Assembly (NCBI GenBank): GCA_964469525.1 | Contig: CAYXYU010000001.1 | Coordinates: forward strand, 1-64,000 | Reading direction: 5' to 3' | From: JABDCD01 sp964469525 | Lineage (GTDB): Bacteria; Pseudomonadota; Alphaproteobacteria; Rickettsiales; SXRF01 | Length of the DNA stretch: 64,000 bases | Part shown: positions 33,750 through 42,755 of the stretch, in pieces | Layout of the letters: each line of letters starts with the position of its first letter | Numbering within the stretch: the first letter of the stretch is position 1 | Translations under genes and position numbers: made by a program | Notes under the pieces: model-generated | Database searches by the model: none | The model's input: the letters and a program-made list of their open reading frames with translations, nothing else | Told to the model about the DNA's origin: nothing

Positions 33750-35465
33750 ATGCATTCTTGGGCATCATTTCCCGTTGCCACAGCGCTGCGCGAGTCGCTG
33801 GCGCGGGGCTATTCGCTCAAAACTTTCGGACAGGACCTGGTCGCTGCCATTGTCGTGTCGCTGGTGGCGCTGCCGCTGTCGATGGCGCTGGCGATCGCCG
33901 TCGGCCTGCCGCCGCAGCATGGCATTTATACCGCCATCGTTGCCGGCATCGCAGCGCCGCTGCTGGGAGGATCGGTAACCCAGGTCAGCGGCCCAACGGC
34001 GGCGTTTGTCGTTATCGTTGCGCCCATCGTCGCCCAGTTCGGCCTGCGCGGGATTATCCTCGCCGAAGTAATGGCCGGCATCATGCTGCTGGCGCTGGCC
34101 TGGGCGCGGCTCGGCCGTTTCATCAGTTTTATTCCCTACCCGGTGACCACCGGTTTCACGGCCGGGATCGCCGTGGTGCTGGCAACGCTATCGCTGAATG
34201 ATCTGCTGGGGCTTGGCATTACCAATCTCTCCGGCTCATTCATTGAGAAAGCGGCGACGCTGATGCAGCATTTTCCCGGTCTGCGTTGGCCGGAAGCCTG
34301 CATCGGGCTTCTCAGCCTGGCTATCATGTTCAGCGGCAAGCGCATCACCAGTAAAATCCCCTCCGTGGTGCTCGGTATCGGCGTGGGGACGGTGATTGCT
34401 CTGGCATTTAGGCATTACGGCATTGATGTTGCGACCATTGGCACGCAGTTCAGCTACGAGGATGGCGGAGTGGTTAAACAGGGCATTCCGCCATTCCCGC
34501 CGTCACTGCATTTCATTGAAACAGAAGGGCTGTTCGCCTGGCCGACCTACGAGGAACTGCGGGTGCTATCGATGCCCGCTTTCGTTATCGCGGCGTTGGC
34601 GGCGCTGGAATCGCTGCTGTCGGCCACGGTAGCGGACGGTCTGGCTCGCACGCGCCATAATCCCAATGCCGAGCTGACTGGCATCGGCATCGCCAATATT
34701 CTCTCCGGCATGGCCAGCGGCATGCCCGCTACCGGCGCCATTGCCCGCACCACCACCAACATCAAGAGTGGCGCCAAAACCCCGCTCGCCTCATCCATGC
34801 ACGCGGTGCTAATTTTGCTGTACGTGCTGGCACTGGCGCGGCTGATTTCCTACATTCCGATGGCATCGCTGGCGGCGCTTCTGGTGCTCACCGCCTATAA
34901 CATGTCGCATTACCGGCAATGCTGGCGGATTCTTACCATCGCCCCGCGCGAGGATGTGATCGTGCTGCTGACCTGCTTCGGGCTGACGGTATTCATCGAC
35001 ATGGTCGCGGGCGTGTCAGTCGGCATCATGTTGGCGGCACTGCTGTTCATCAAGCGCATGTCGGAGATTACGGAGGCGGAAGTGCATGCGCATGGCGGCA
35101 GACAGGCAACGGCGTTGCCGCCCGGCGTGCTGCTGTATCGCATTTCCGGGCCTCTTTTTTTCGGCACGGTGGAGCGCGCCCTCGACCGCACGGAGTTCCT
35201 GCGCCACAGCATCGATACGTTGATCCTCGACATGCGCGAAGTGCCGCTGATCGACATGACCGGCCTGGTGGCAATGAAGAACCTGCTGACCAGCGATACG
35301 CTGGCCGGAAAGCATATCGTGCTGTGCGGACCGCAAGGCATTCTCTCGAAGGTAACGCAGAAGCTGGCCGATGCGCCGCAGCTAAAGCTGCACACGGCAT
35401 CCAATGTCGACGAGGCGCTGGCATTGCTGAACTCTCCCTCTCCCGCTACGCGGGAGAGGGGATAG
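33750..35465 (+). CDS. SulP family anion transporter with STAS domain
   Basis: This is a 571-residue inner-membrane protein. The transport domain starts DLVAAIVVSLVALPLSMALAIAVGLPPQHGIYTA and has GPTAAFVVIVAPIV, NILSGMASGMPATGAIARTTTN and about 12 hydrophobic spans. A C-terminal STAS domain follows (ILDMREVPLIDMTGLVAMKNL). Substrates in the family include sulfate, bicarbonate and dicarboxylates; none can be chosen here. The start overlaps the end of recR. The last 10 residues (SPSPATRERG) are a type-B palindrome read in frame. Confidence 0.92.
   Translation: MHSWASFPVATALRESLARGYSLKTFGQDLVAAIVVSLVALPLSMALAIAVGLPPQHGIYTAIVAGIAAPLLGGSVTQVSGPTAAFVVIVAPIVAQFGLRGIILAEVMAGIMLLALAWARLGRFISFIPYPVTTGFTAGIAVVLATLSLNDLLGLGITNLSGSFIEKAATLMQHFPGLRWPEACIGLLSLAIMFSGKRITSKIPSVVLGIGVGTVIALAFRHYGIDVATIGTQFSYEDGGVVKQGIPPFPPSLHFIETEGLFAWPTYEELRVLSMPAFVIAALAALESLLSATVADGLARTRHNPNAELTGIGIANILSGMASGMPATGAIARTTTNIKSGAKTPLASSMHAVLILLYVLALARLISYIPMASLAALLVLTAYNMSHYRQCWRILTIAPREDVIVLLTCFGLTVFIDMVAGVSVGIMLAALLFIKRMSEITEAEVHAHGGRQATALPPGVLLYRISGPLFFGTVERALDRTEFLRHSIDTLILDMREVPLIDMTGLVAMKNLLTSDTLAGKHIVLCGPQGILSKVTQKLADAPQLKLHTASNVDEALALLNSPSPATRERG
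35430..35462. terminator. Type-B hairpin between convergent sulP and SDR genes
   Basis: CCCTCTCCCGC/GCGGGAGAGGG form an 11-bp perfect stem with loop TAC. It covers the last sulP codons and ends 5 bp before the convergent SDR gene's stop. It lacks a T-run but could block or end transcripts from both sides. Confidence 0.5.
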
Positions 35466-35466
35466 A

Positions 35467-36210
35467 TTACAGCGACAGCTTCTTGAAAATCCTCTCCGGA
35501 ATGTGGCGTATGATCAGCATGATCCAGCGCCAGAAGCTGGGAACGTAGACGACGTTCTTTTTGCGGAGAATGGATTTCAGTATGTGACGCGCGACCTCTT
35601 CGCGGCTAGCGATGAGCCTGCTCTGCATCCCCCAAGTCATCGGCGTGTCGATAAATCCTGGTTTGATGGTGACCACATGCACTCCCTCTTTGGAGAAGCG
35701 GTTGCGCAAGCCGGAGGCGAAGGTGGTGAGCGCCGCCTTGGCGGCGCCATAAGCATAGTTGCTCTGGCGGCCGCGGTCCCCCGCCACTGAAGAAATGACA
35801 GCAAGCGTTCCACGCCGCTTATCGGCAAAACGCTGGGCAATCACCGCTGACAGCTGAGCGGGGAGAATATAATTAATGTGGGCGGTATAGGCGATGTTTT
35901 CGAGATTGGCGAGTTCCTCCGCCCCCATGTCGCCAAGGGTGACGATGGCAATGTCAAAATTCCCTGCCCGGTCAATGAACAGCTCCGGGGAAAAACCAGG
36001 CTCCAGTACGTCGCCGGGAATCAGTCGGCACTGGGCGAGGTAGCGCGCCGACAGGTCGGCGGCCAGCAGCGCTAGCTCGGCTTCGTCGCGAGCGCAGAGC
36101 GTCAGCCGGTAGTCGCGCCGTGCCAGCTCATGGCAAATGGCCTGCGCCAGCGAGGAAGTGGCTCCCACGATCAAGGCGCATTCGCGATCAGTCTCGGTGC
36201 CTTCGGTCAT
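35467..36210 (-). CDS. SDR oxidoreductase, DprE2-like
   Basis: This is a 247-residue Rossmann short-chain dehydrogenase. The nucleotide motif is LIVGATSSLAQAICHELARR, followed by DVLEPG, VTLGDMG, the serine of VISSVAGDRGR near residue 138 and the YxxxK set YAYGAAKAALTTF near 150. The C-terminus (RWIMLIIRHIPERIFKKL) is basic and amphipathic. It overlaps the upstream oxidase gene by ATGA. In mycobacteria the equivalent pair DprE1/DprE2 epimerises decaprenylphosphoryl ribose to arabinose; a related polyprenyl-sugar reaction is likely but not proven here. Confidence 0.87.
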   Translation of the reverse strand: MTEGTETDRECALIVGATSSLAQAICHELARRDYRLTLCARDEAELALLAADLSARYLAQCRLIPGDVLEPGFSPELFIDRAGNFDIAIVTLGDMGAEELANLENIAYTAHINYILPAQLSAVIAQRFADKRRGTLAVISSVAGDRGRQSNYAYGAAKAALTTFASGLRNRFSKEGVHVVTIKPGFIDTPMTWGMQSRLIASREEVARHILKSILRKKNVVYVPSFWRWIMLIIRHIPERIFKKLSL

Positions 36211-37565
36211 GCAAACTGCTTCCATTTCAGCCGTTGCGACATCAGCGAGGAAAAACGTCCCTTCGGGTCTACATCGTGAATGATCTCGCACCAATCATGT
36301 GCGGTTTGCCCATACATTTGATAGAAAAGTTCTGGCGTCAGCAGCGCATCCTTGGCGAGATAGACACGCCCGCCGTGATCGGCGACCCATTGGTCGAGTT
36401 GCGGCAGCATGCTGCGCACGCGTCGGGTGTTGGGGAAATCGAGCGCGAGGCTGTAGCCCTGTAGCGGGAAGGTGAGGTAGCCTTTGCCTTGCCGATGGTA
36501 TTTCAGTACGGCGAGGAAGGAGAACAGCTTGTGGCGCTGGATGGCCGAGAGCAGGGCAGTCAGCCGCGCCGCGACATCGGCTGTATCGGGAAGGGCACAC
36601 TGGTACTGGAAGAAGCCACGCCGCCCATACAGCCGGTTCCAGTTGCCGATGCTGTCCAGCGGATGGAAAAAGCCATTGAAGCCGACCGTCTCAATTTCAC
36701 GCCAAGCGGAGTATTTCCGGAAACGCAGCCTGTTATAGACAGCCATGCTGTGGCGATTGAGCAGAAAAGAGGGCATGAAGCACGGCACCGACAGGCGCGA
36801 GCGCGGCGGGTCGTATTCCGACAGCGGGGCGCTGTTTTCCCCGTAGGGTATGTGGCTGGCGGCTTCGAAGATGCCGCGACCAAGCGCATCGCCCTTCGCC
36901 GTATGGTCGATCCAGCCGACCATGTACTCGTCGCTGACGCGGTAATGCTCGAAGGCGGCGATCATGTCGGTCATGGAATCGACCCGGTAAGTAGTGGTGC
37001 GCAGGCTTGAGGAAGTGATCGGTTTCAGCTTCAGGGTCATCTCCAGGATCAAGCCTGTCATGCCCATACCGCCAGCGGTGGCCCAGAAGATTTCAGCGTG
37101 CTGCTGCGGCGAGCAGTCGATTACCTCGCCGTCGGCAAGCATCAGGCGGACGGACTGCACATGCTCGGCGAAATCACCTTCGCGGTAATGATTCTTGCCG
37201 TGAACGTTGCAGGCAAAGGCGCCGCCGAGTGTCACATGGCGCGTACCGGGGATGACCGGCGGCAGCCAGCCGCGCGGAATGGCAACTTCCATCAGTTCGG
37301 CCAGCGTCACTCCACCCTGAACATGGACGATACCTTGGGTAGTGTCGAACTCGATGAAATGGTTGAGCCGCTCGGTACGCACCGTGCCGCCCGGCTGCAA
37401 TGAGGCGTCGCCGTAAGAGCGCCCCATGCCGCGCGCCAGCAGCGGCCCGTGGTGTTCCTGCATGATGAGGTCCAGGTCGCGGCGTCGCTCCGGGCGGTAG
37501 GAGATGCACTCCTCCACCGGGTAGTGGCCCCACCCGTATAAGAGCTCGCGCTTGATGGCGGGCAT
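36207..37565 (-). CDS. FAD-dependent oxidase, DprE1-like
   Basis: This is a 452-residue PCMH-type FAD protein. It shows GPLLARGMGRSYGDASLQPGG near residue 41 (FAD pyrophosphate binding), IPGTRHVTLGGAFACNVHGKNHY near 105, and AGGMGMTGLILEMTLKLKPI. The C-terminal half contains FSFLAVLKYHRQGKGYLTFPLQGYSLALDFP and YLAKDALLTPELFYQMYG, as in decaprenylphosphoryl-ribose 2-oxidases. It is coupled to the SDR gene downstream. Together they point to synthesis of a polyprenyl-phosphate pentose for the cell surface. Confidence 0.88.
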   Translation of the reverse strand: MPAIKRELLYGWGHYPVEECISYRPERRRDLDLIMQEHHGPLLARGMGRSYGDASLQPGGTVRTERLNHFIEFDTTQGIVHVQGGVTLAELMEVAIPRGWLPPVIPGTRHVTLGGAFACNVHGKNHYREGDFAEHVQSVRLMLADGEVIDCSPQQHAEIFWATAGGMGMTGLILEMTLKLKPITSSSLRTTTYRVDSMTDMIAAFEHYRVSDEYMVGWIDHTAKGDALGRGIFEAASHIPYGENSAPLSEYDPPRSRLSVPCFMPSFLLNRHSMAVYNRLRFRKYSAWREIETVGFNGFFHPLDSIGNWNRLYGRRGFFQYQCALPDTADVAARLTALLSAIQRHKLFSFLAVLKYHRQGKGYLTFPLQGYSLALDFPNTRRVRSMLPQLDQWVADHGGRVYLAKDALLTPELFYQMYGQTAHDWCEIIHDVDPKGRFSSLMSQRLKWKQFA

Positions 37566-37567
37566 GG

Positions 37568-38383
37568 TTACTCAATTAGCTGATATTGCTTTGCAAAGTC
37601 TAAAACATGCGCCGAAATGAGGCTGCTGTCAAAATCATTATGCGCGACATGAGGGAAAAAGAAGGCCTGCTTGGGCTGGTTCGCAGCCTCAAACAGGGTC
37701 TTGCCGTGGTTTACCGGGATGACCGTGTCCAGCTCGCCGTGGAATAGCAGTAATGGGGCTTTCACCTTGCCAATCTTAGACAGGGAGTCGAACTTGTCCT
37801 GCAGCAGCAACCTGACCGGGATATAGAAATAAAGCTCGGCGGCGCGCGTCACCACGGAGGTGAAAGGGGCCTGCAGGATCAGACCAGCCACCGGGTACTC
37901 CACGGCCATTTGCACCGCCACGCCCGATCCAAGCGACTCCCCGAACAGCAGCACGCGCGAAATGGGAATGTTTTTTTCCTGAGTCAGAAAACGCAGCGCG
38001 GCGCGGGCGTCATAATAGAACCCTTCCTCGGAGGGGGTGCCGGTGCTCTTGCCGTAGCCGCGGTAGCTAACGGCGAGCACACCGAATCCCTTATCGGCCA
38101 ACGCAGTGTAGATGCCGGCGCGGTTGCCAAGATGCGAGGCGTTGCCATGGAAATAGACAATGATGGGGAAGCCTTTCAACGGCTGGCGGTACCATAGCTG
38201 AATGGTCTCGCCGTCTGATGGGACAAAATGCTCGGCGAAACCCGCCAACCCATATTGCTGCGGCGATTCGATGTTTGTATCGGGATAATACAGCAGCGTG
38301 CGCTGGCGGACGAATAGGTAACCAACCAGCGCAAGATAGACGGCAAGAACGGCAAGCAGAAGACTGATGAGCATGGGGCGCAT
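37568..38383 (-). CDS. Membrane-anchored alpha/beta hydrolase, BEM46-like
   Basis: This is a 271-residue hydrolase with an N-terminal membrane helix (LISLLLAVLAVYLALVGYLF), oxyanion region VYFHGNASHLGNR, nucleophile elbow LLFGESLGSGVAVQ near residue 145, acid in FHGELDTVIPV near 217 and histidine in HVAHNDFDSS near 250. This is the BEM46/YfhR-like group. The substrate is unknown. It lies 2 bp upstream of the FAD oxidase gene in the same leftward operon. Confidence 0.9.
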   Translation of the reverse strand: MRPMLISLLLAVLAVYLALVGYLFVRQRTLLYYPDTNIESPQQYGLAGFAEHFVPSDGETIQLWYRQPLKGFPIIVYFHGNASHLGNRAGIYTALADKGFGVLAVSYRGYGKSTGTPSEEGFYYDARAALRFLTQEKNIPISRVLLFGESLGSGVAVQMAVEYPVAGLILQAPFTSVVTRAAELYFYIPVRLLLQDKFDSLSKIGKVKAPLLLFHGELDTVIPVNHGKTLFEAANQPKQAFFFPHVAHNDFDSSLISAHVLDFAKQYQLIE

Positions 38384-38464
38384 TCCAGATATCCAACCAT
38401 TATCACATACTATCCATTAACGGCCTGTTAATGAGTAACTGCCAGTATAGGCAGGAGGTTTTTC

Positions 38465-38953
38465 ATGGCTTTCATTGCGTTATTCCTGTTGTTTAGCATG
38501 CTGGCCGTTATCTGGTTCGACGCCACGCGCTATATCATCCCCAACTGGCTGGTCGGGGCGATGCTTGCGGTCTATCCGCTGGCGGTCGTGATGGCGCCGC
38601 ATCCGGTTGACTGGCCGATGGGGCTGGCGGCGCTGGCGGTCGTATTCGTCGTCGGATATTTTGTCTTTGCCATGAAATGGATGGGCGGTGGCGATATCAA
38701 GCTGCTGATTGCCTGCAGCCTGTGGGTGGGATTCCCCCATCTACTCGACTTCGTTTTCATCGTTGCGTTGCTCGGCGGCGCGCTGTCCATCGCTCTATGG
38801 GGTATCCGCAAGGGCGAGTATCTCGTTTTAAAGGGTGAACAGATTACCCGCATGCCGCGCATTTTAAAAAGTGGAGAGCCGGTACCCTATGGGTTAGCCA
38901 TCGCGGGCGCGTTCCTCATCATGATGTGGCTGGGAAGGGTTCCCGCCATTTAA
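38465..38953 (+). CDS. Type IV prepilin peptidase, CpaA-like
   Basis: This is a 162-residue membrane aspartyl protease (A24 family). The two catalytic aspartates are in WFDATRYIIPN near residue 19 and MGGGDIKLL near 76. The N-methyltransferase domain is absent, as in the short CpaA/TadV group that matures Flp-type pilins and pseudopilins. A good AGGAGG ribosome site precedes the ATG. No other tad or flp genes are in the window. Confidence 0.9.
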   Translation: MAFIALFLLFSMLAVIWFDATRYIIPNWLVGAMLAVYPLAVVMAPHPVDWPMGLAALAVVFVVGYFVFAMKWMGGGDIKLLIACSLWVGFPHLLDFVFIVALLGGALSIALWGIRKGEYLVLKGEQITRMPRILKSGEPVPYGLAIAGAFLIMMWLGRVPAI

Positions 38954-38959
38954 TATCTC

Positions 38960-38992
38960 ATTCCCTGAATTGTATAGCAATTCTGAGGGAAT
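38960..38992. terminator. Hairpin between convergent cpaA-like and yihY genes
   Basis: ATTCCCTGAATTG and CAATTCTGAGGGAAT pair around TATAG with one bulge. It lies 7 bp after the peptidase stop, between convergent genes, but has no T-run on either strand. Confidence 0.5.
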
Positions 38993-39046
38993 TCACATAG
39001 AGACTGGATCACCTAGAATCGCTGGCGCGATTCGGATGATGATGGC

Positions 39047-39937
39047 TTATATATTCTGCTCCGGGGTTTCGTCGTCGACGTTCTCGCGCTGGCCGAGGTA
39101 GATGCCTAACGCATGCACCAGCTGGTAATTGAACTCAGCGCCGAAGATGAAAATCATGTTGCAGATATAGAAAAACACCAGTGCGGCGATGACGCCGCCA
39201 AGGCTACCGTAAATCAGGTTGACCTGGTCGAAATTGGAAAGATAGGCCGTAAACAGGTAAGCGGCTCCCAACCACAGCAGTACGACTACAGCGGCGCCGG
39301 GCGCAACCGAGACGAAGCGCTGCTTGGTATTAGGAATAATATAATAGATGTAGGCGACAGCGATGAAGAGCAGGCCGATGCTTACAGCATAGACGGCGCT
39401 GCTCCAGAACTGCTGATGGTCGGAGATGAAATAAAAGCCCAGCCAGTGTTCGATATGGCTTAGCACCAGCGGGATGGCAACGACCATCAGCATGCCGTTG
39501 ACCAGGATAAAGGTGAAGAACAGCAGCTGCAGGATGCTTAAAGACCGGCGGAACCAGTAGGCGGGCGGTGTGGCCACATGGTAGGCGCGGTTCAGGATGG
39601 TGCGCAGGCCCTCCACTGCCGAGGAGGCGGTCCAGATGGCGCCGAGAATGGAAACGGTCAGCAATCCCTGCGGTGGGCCGGAGACAATCTCCACGATGCG
39701 CGGCAGCAATGCCTCGGTCACATCATCGGGGAGTTCGTAGAGAATGGCGGTGATGAAGCGGGCGCCAGCCTCGCCTTCACCGATGACGCCAACGACGGCC
39801 ACCAGGAACACCAGAAAGGGGAACATGGCAAGCAGACCAAGAAAAGCCAGATAGCCGGCATGCTCGATGCCGTCGTGGTTGATGGTGCACACCACAGCTT
39901 TTTTCAGGCAGGATAGTATGTCTTTTCCTCCCAGCAT
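39047..39937 (-). CDS. YihY/BrkB family membrane protein
   Basis: This is a 296-residue inner-membrane protein with six hydrophobic spans. Family marks are HAGYLAFLGLLAMFPFLVFLVA near residue 26, WTASSAVEGLRTILNRAYHV near 105, YYIIPNTKQRFVSVAPGAAVV and YGSLGGVIAALVFFYICNMIFIFGAEFNYQL. The function in the family is unsettled, although it was once called ribonuclease BN by error. It is the last gene of the leftward agu gene group, 30 bp after aguA. Confidence 0.92.
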   Translation of the reverse strand: MLGGKDILSCLKKAVVCTINHDGIEHAGYLAFLGLLAMFPFLVFLVAVVGVIGEGEAGARFITAILYELPDDVTEALLPRIVEIVSGPPQGLLTVSILGAIWTASSAVEGLRTILNRAYHVATPPAYWFRRSLSILQLLFFTFILVNGMLMVVAIPLVLSHIEHWLGFYFISDHQQFWSSAVYAVSIGLLFIAVAYIYYIIPNTKQRFVSVAPGAAVVVLLWLGAAYLFTAYLSNFDQVNLIYGSLGGVIAALVFFYICNMIFIFGAEFNYQLVHALGIYLGQRENVDDETPEQNI

Positions 39938-39967
39938 TGCCTCCCGCTGACCTCTCGCCAGATGCGT

Positions 39968-41005
39968 TTATAATGGTTCCTGCTGGCTCATGCAATGCAG
40001 CGTACCGAAGCCCCAGACCAGATCGACAGCGTGGATGCCGATGATGTCATGCCGTGGCAGGAGCTCGGCAAGGATAGAGAGTGCTATGCGATCGGCGGGG
40101 TCATTGAAGGTGGGCACCAGCACGAGTCCATTAGCGATCAGGAAGTTGGCATAGGAGACGGGCAGGCGGGTGCCTTCAAAGGTAATGGGACTGGGCATGG
40201 GCAGTTCGATGACCGTGAGTGGTTTGCCCTTTTGATCGCGTGCTTTTCGAAGACGCTTCAGATTGTCCTTGAGGGGCGTGTAATTGACATCCCGCTTGTC
40301 CTTCTCCACTACCGTAACCACGGTAGACGGGTTGACGAAACGGGCCAGGTCATCGACGTGTCCGTGCGTGTCGTCACCGGCGATGCCATTGCCCAGCCAG
40401 ATGACTTGCTTAATGCCAAGATACTGTTCAAACACTGCCTCGTAGTCCTCGCGCGTGAAGCCGGGGTTTCGGCACTGGATATCGGACAGCAGGCATTCCT
40501 CGGTGGTCAGCAGCGTACCCCTGCCATTGACATCGATCGAGCCGCCTTCGAGTACAACGCGCCGTCCTTTATGTACCGGCTGGATGTGCGGCAGCTTGTA
40601 CTTCCTGTTCAACTGCTCCGGTACCTGATCGTCGAGCTGATGGTTTTTATATTTCGCCCAAGCGTTGAAACGCCAGTCGAGCATGGTCTTTTGACCGTTG
40701 GCATCGTGCACAAAGATCGGCCCGGAATCCCTGAGCCATACACGGTTGGTGGGGATAATGTGGAAATCGACTTTGTCCAGATCGGCATGGGCGCGCTTCA
40801 GTATGGCGGCGGCTTGTTTTTTCTGCGCGGCATCCTTCACGACCAGCCGCACGCGCTCCACCCGCGCCAGCTGGCGGATAATCTCGGCATAAACCCATGG
40901 GATCGGCTCGAACTTCCCCGGCCAGTCCTTCTTATGATGCGGCCAGGCGAGCAGGGTGGCGGCATGCCGCTCCCATTCGGCCGGCATCCGGTATTGAACG
41001 GCCAT
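39968..41005 (-). CDS. aguA: Agmatine deiminase
   Basis: AguA hydrolyses agmatine to N-carbamoylputrescine. The 345-residue product is a guanidino-group hydrolase. It shows TLLAWPHHKKDWPG near residue 17, TNRVWLRDSGPIFV near 88, VLEGGSIDVNGRGTLLTTEECLL near 152, GDDTHGHVDDLARF near 212 and the catalytic cysteine in FGTLHCMSQQEPL near the C-terminus. A small membrane protein and aguB lie upstream on the same strand, so the pair should give putrescine from agmatine. Confidence 0.94.
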   Translation of the reverse strand: MAVQYRMPAEWERHAATLLAWPHHKKDWPGKFEPIPWVYAEIIRQLARVERVRLVVKDAAQKKQAAAILKRAHADLDKVDFHIIPTNRVWLRDSGPIFVHDANGQKTMLDWRFNAWAKYKNHQLDDQVPEQLNRKYKLPHIQPVHKGRRVVLEGGSIDVNGRGTLLTTEECLLSDIQCRNPGFTREDYEAVFEQYLGIKQVIWLGNGIAGDDTHGHVDDLARFVNPSTVVTVVEKDKRDVNYTPLKDNLKRLRKARDQKGKPLTVIELPMPSPITFEGTRLPVSYANFLIANGLVLVPTFNDPADRIALSILAELLPRHDIIGIHAVDLVWGFGTLHCMSQQEPL

Positions 41006-41251
41006 TTACGTGCGGTTGCGCGACAGGTAGTCGAACACCAGCGTCATCAGGCTGATCACCGCCGCCGAGGCGAATAGGATCGATACGCCCGAAGCACCGC
41101 GGCGCGCCGCCTCGAAGGTGATCAGCACCGATGCCACGCTACCCAGCAGCGAATAGACCCGCCGGTCAGCGGTGGTGGCCGATTTGCGCTGCGCCAGGTA
41201 CATGCAGACGACCGCGACAATGACTACGATAATGCCAGTAAAATCACTCAT
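41006..41251 (-). CDS. Small two-span membrane protein
   Basis: The 81-residue product MSDFTGIIVVIVAVVCMYLAQ has one span at residues 5-20. After a basic loop with RKSATTADRRVY it has further hydrophobic stretches (SLLGSVASVLITF, SILFASAAVISLMTLVFDYL). It overlaps the aguB stop by ATGA and abuts aguA, so it is translated with them. I do not recognise the family. A role in polyamine or agmatine movement, or in membrane tethering of the pathway, would be a guess from position. Confidence 0.75.
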   Translation of the reverse strand: MSDFTGIIVVIVAVVCMYLAQRKSATTADRRVYSLLGSVASVLITFEAARRGASGVSILFASAAVISLMTLVFDYLSRNRT

Positions 41252-42156
41252 ATGGTTCCCCATCTTTTGGTCATATCCCCGTATGCGTCAATCCGCCGGT
41301 CGCGGAAGAACGGCCAGTTGCGGCGCGTCTCCTCCACCAGTGCCGGGTCACACCGGGCGGTCAGTATTTCCTCCTTGTCATGCGAGCCGACGGCCAGCAT
41401 GCGACCAAACGGATCGCAGATGAAGGAATGGCCCCAGAATTCGAGGCCAGTGGTTTTGTCGTTCTTCACTATGCCTTCGTGGCCAATGCGGTTGACGGCG
41501 CAGACATAGACGCCGTTGGCGATGGCGTGCGCGCGCTGCATGGTCTCCCAGGCCGATACCTGTGCTTCACCAAATTCCTTCTTCTCCTTCGGGTGCCAGC
41601 CGATGGCGGTCGGGTAGAACAGCACATCTGCCCCCTGCAGCGCGGTGAGCCGCGCGCCTTCCGGATACCACTGGTCCCAGCAGACCAGTGTGCCGATGCG
41701 GCCACTGCTGGTATCAAAACTTTTAAATCCCGTATCGCCTGGCGTAAAATAATATTTCTCGTAAAACAGCGGATCGTGCGGAATGTGCATCTTGCGGTAG
41801 ATGCCGGCAATTTTTCCATCGCGCTCGATCACCACCGCCGTGTTGTGATAGACGCCGGGGCTACGCTTCTCGAAGATCGATCCGACAATCACCATGCCGG
41901 TCTTTTTCGCCACCTTGCCGAGCGCTTCCGTGGTCGGGCCGGGAATCGGCTCGGCGAGGTCGAACAGCGCCGGATCTTCCTTCTGGCAGAAATAATCGGT
42001 CAGGAATAATTCCGGCAGGCAGGCGATATCGACGCCTTTGCTGGCAGCTTTTTCCAGCATGGCGATGGCCTTCTTCAGGCTTTCGGCGGGCTTTGCAGAG
42101 CAGCGCATCTGTATGGCGCCGATGAGGAAATTTTTTTTCGTAACTTTTTTGGTCAT
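41248..42156 (-). CDS. aguB: N-carbamoylputrescine amidase
   Basis: AguB hydrolyses N-carbamoylputrescine to putrescine, CO2 and ammonia. The 302-residue nitrilase-fold product has the Glu in CLPELFLTDYFCQKED near residue 42, Lys in IYRKMHIPHDPLFYEKYYFTPGD near 118, and Cys in GTLVCWDQWYPEGARL near 154. The last part, FFRDRRIDAYGDMTKRW, is typical of this amidase rather than of general nitrilases. It is the first gene of the agu operon. Confidence 0.95.
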   Translation of the reverse strand: MTKKVTKKNFLIGAIQMRCSAKPAESLKKAIAMLEKAASKGVDIACLPELFLTDYFCQKEDPALFDLAEPIPGPTTEALGKVAKKTGMVIVGSIFEKRSPGVYHNTAVVIERDGKIAGIYRKMHIPHDPLFYEKYYFTPGDTGFKSFDTSSGRIGTLVCWDQWYPEGARLTALQGADVLFYPTAIGWHPKEKKEFGEAQVSAWETMQRAHAIANGVYVCAVNRIGHEGIVKNDKTTGLEFWGHSFICDPFGRMLAVGSHDKEEILTARCDPALVEETRRNWPFFRDRRIDAYGDMTKRWGTI

Positions 42157-42375
42157 ATGACCAGCTAAACTCCTATTCCACGTGGGGGAGCAGTGTTTGT
42201 ACAGGAAAAGGCTTAGCAGCTCAATGGGAAAGCTATGCAATCCGTTCCAGGCGCTAGCATTACCATCGAACGTTTGCAACGCATCTGCAGTGCCGTCAGA
42301 AGCTGATTATGCAGGATGAGTCATTCAAAGAGAAAAAAAGAAGTTTTTCAATGAGCTTATTGATCGGGATTCATC

Positions 42376-42755
42376 TTAATTCACCGCCGAGAGCAGTGTA
42401 ATTGCATCCACCACATGCCGCGTCGCTTCGGCGATCAGCAGGATATCCTTATCCACCTGCACGTACATGTGTCCTGGAACCGGATGCAGGCGGGATAGCA
42501 GGTCGCCCGGCAGTTTCTTGCCGACGCCCGGCGGCAACGGTTGTCCCAGCGCATATTTCTTGGCGATGCCAGGTGGCAGGCAGCCGTTATTCTTTTTAGC
42601 TATTCCCGGCGGGCAGTGGCGCGCATGCTTGCTGCGTAGGTAATCACGGATGAGCTGCTGATCGCCGATGGAAATCTTTATTTTTACCGAATCCTCCTGA
42701 TGGCGCTCATGCCCATGAGTAAACCAGCCATTGCCAGAGAGATCCTTATGGTCAT
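42376..42755 (-). CDS. CigR/RcnB-like secreted protein, frameshifted
   Basis: The open frame has three PPGIAKK/PPGVGKK motifs and the C-terminal HPVPGHMYVQVDKDILLIAEATRHVVDAI, as in the CigR-like family of periplasmic proteins. That frame lacks a signal peptide. The ATG at 42755, which overlaps the upstream stop as ATGA and follows AAGGAGG, opens another frame encoding MTIRISLAMAGLLMGMSAI, a good signal peptide, and then stops after RRIR. Adding one base near 42703 would join MSA to HQEDSVKIKIS and restore the protein. This is a one-base deletion or a sequencing error. The same DNA read from 42759 gives an unlikely cytosolic protein. Confidence 0.75.
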
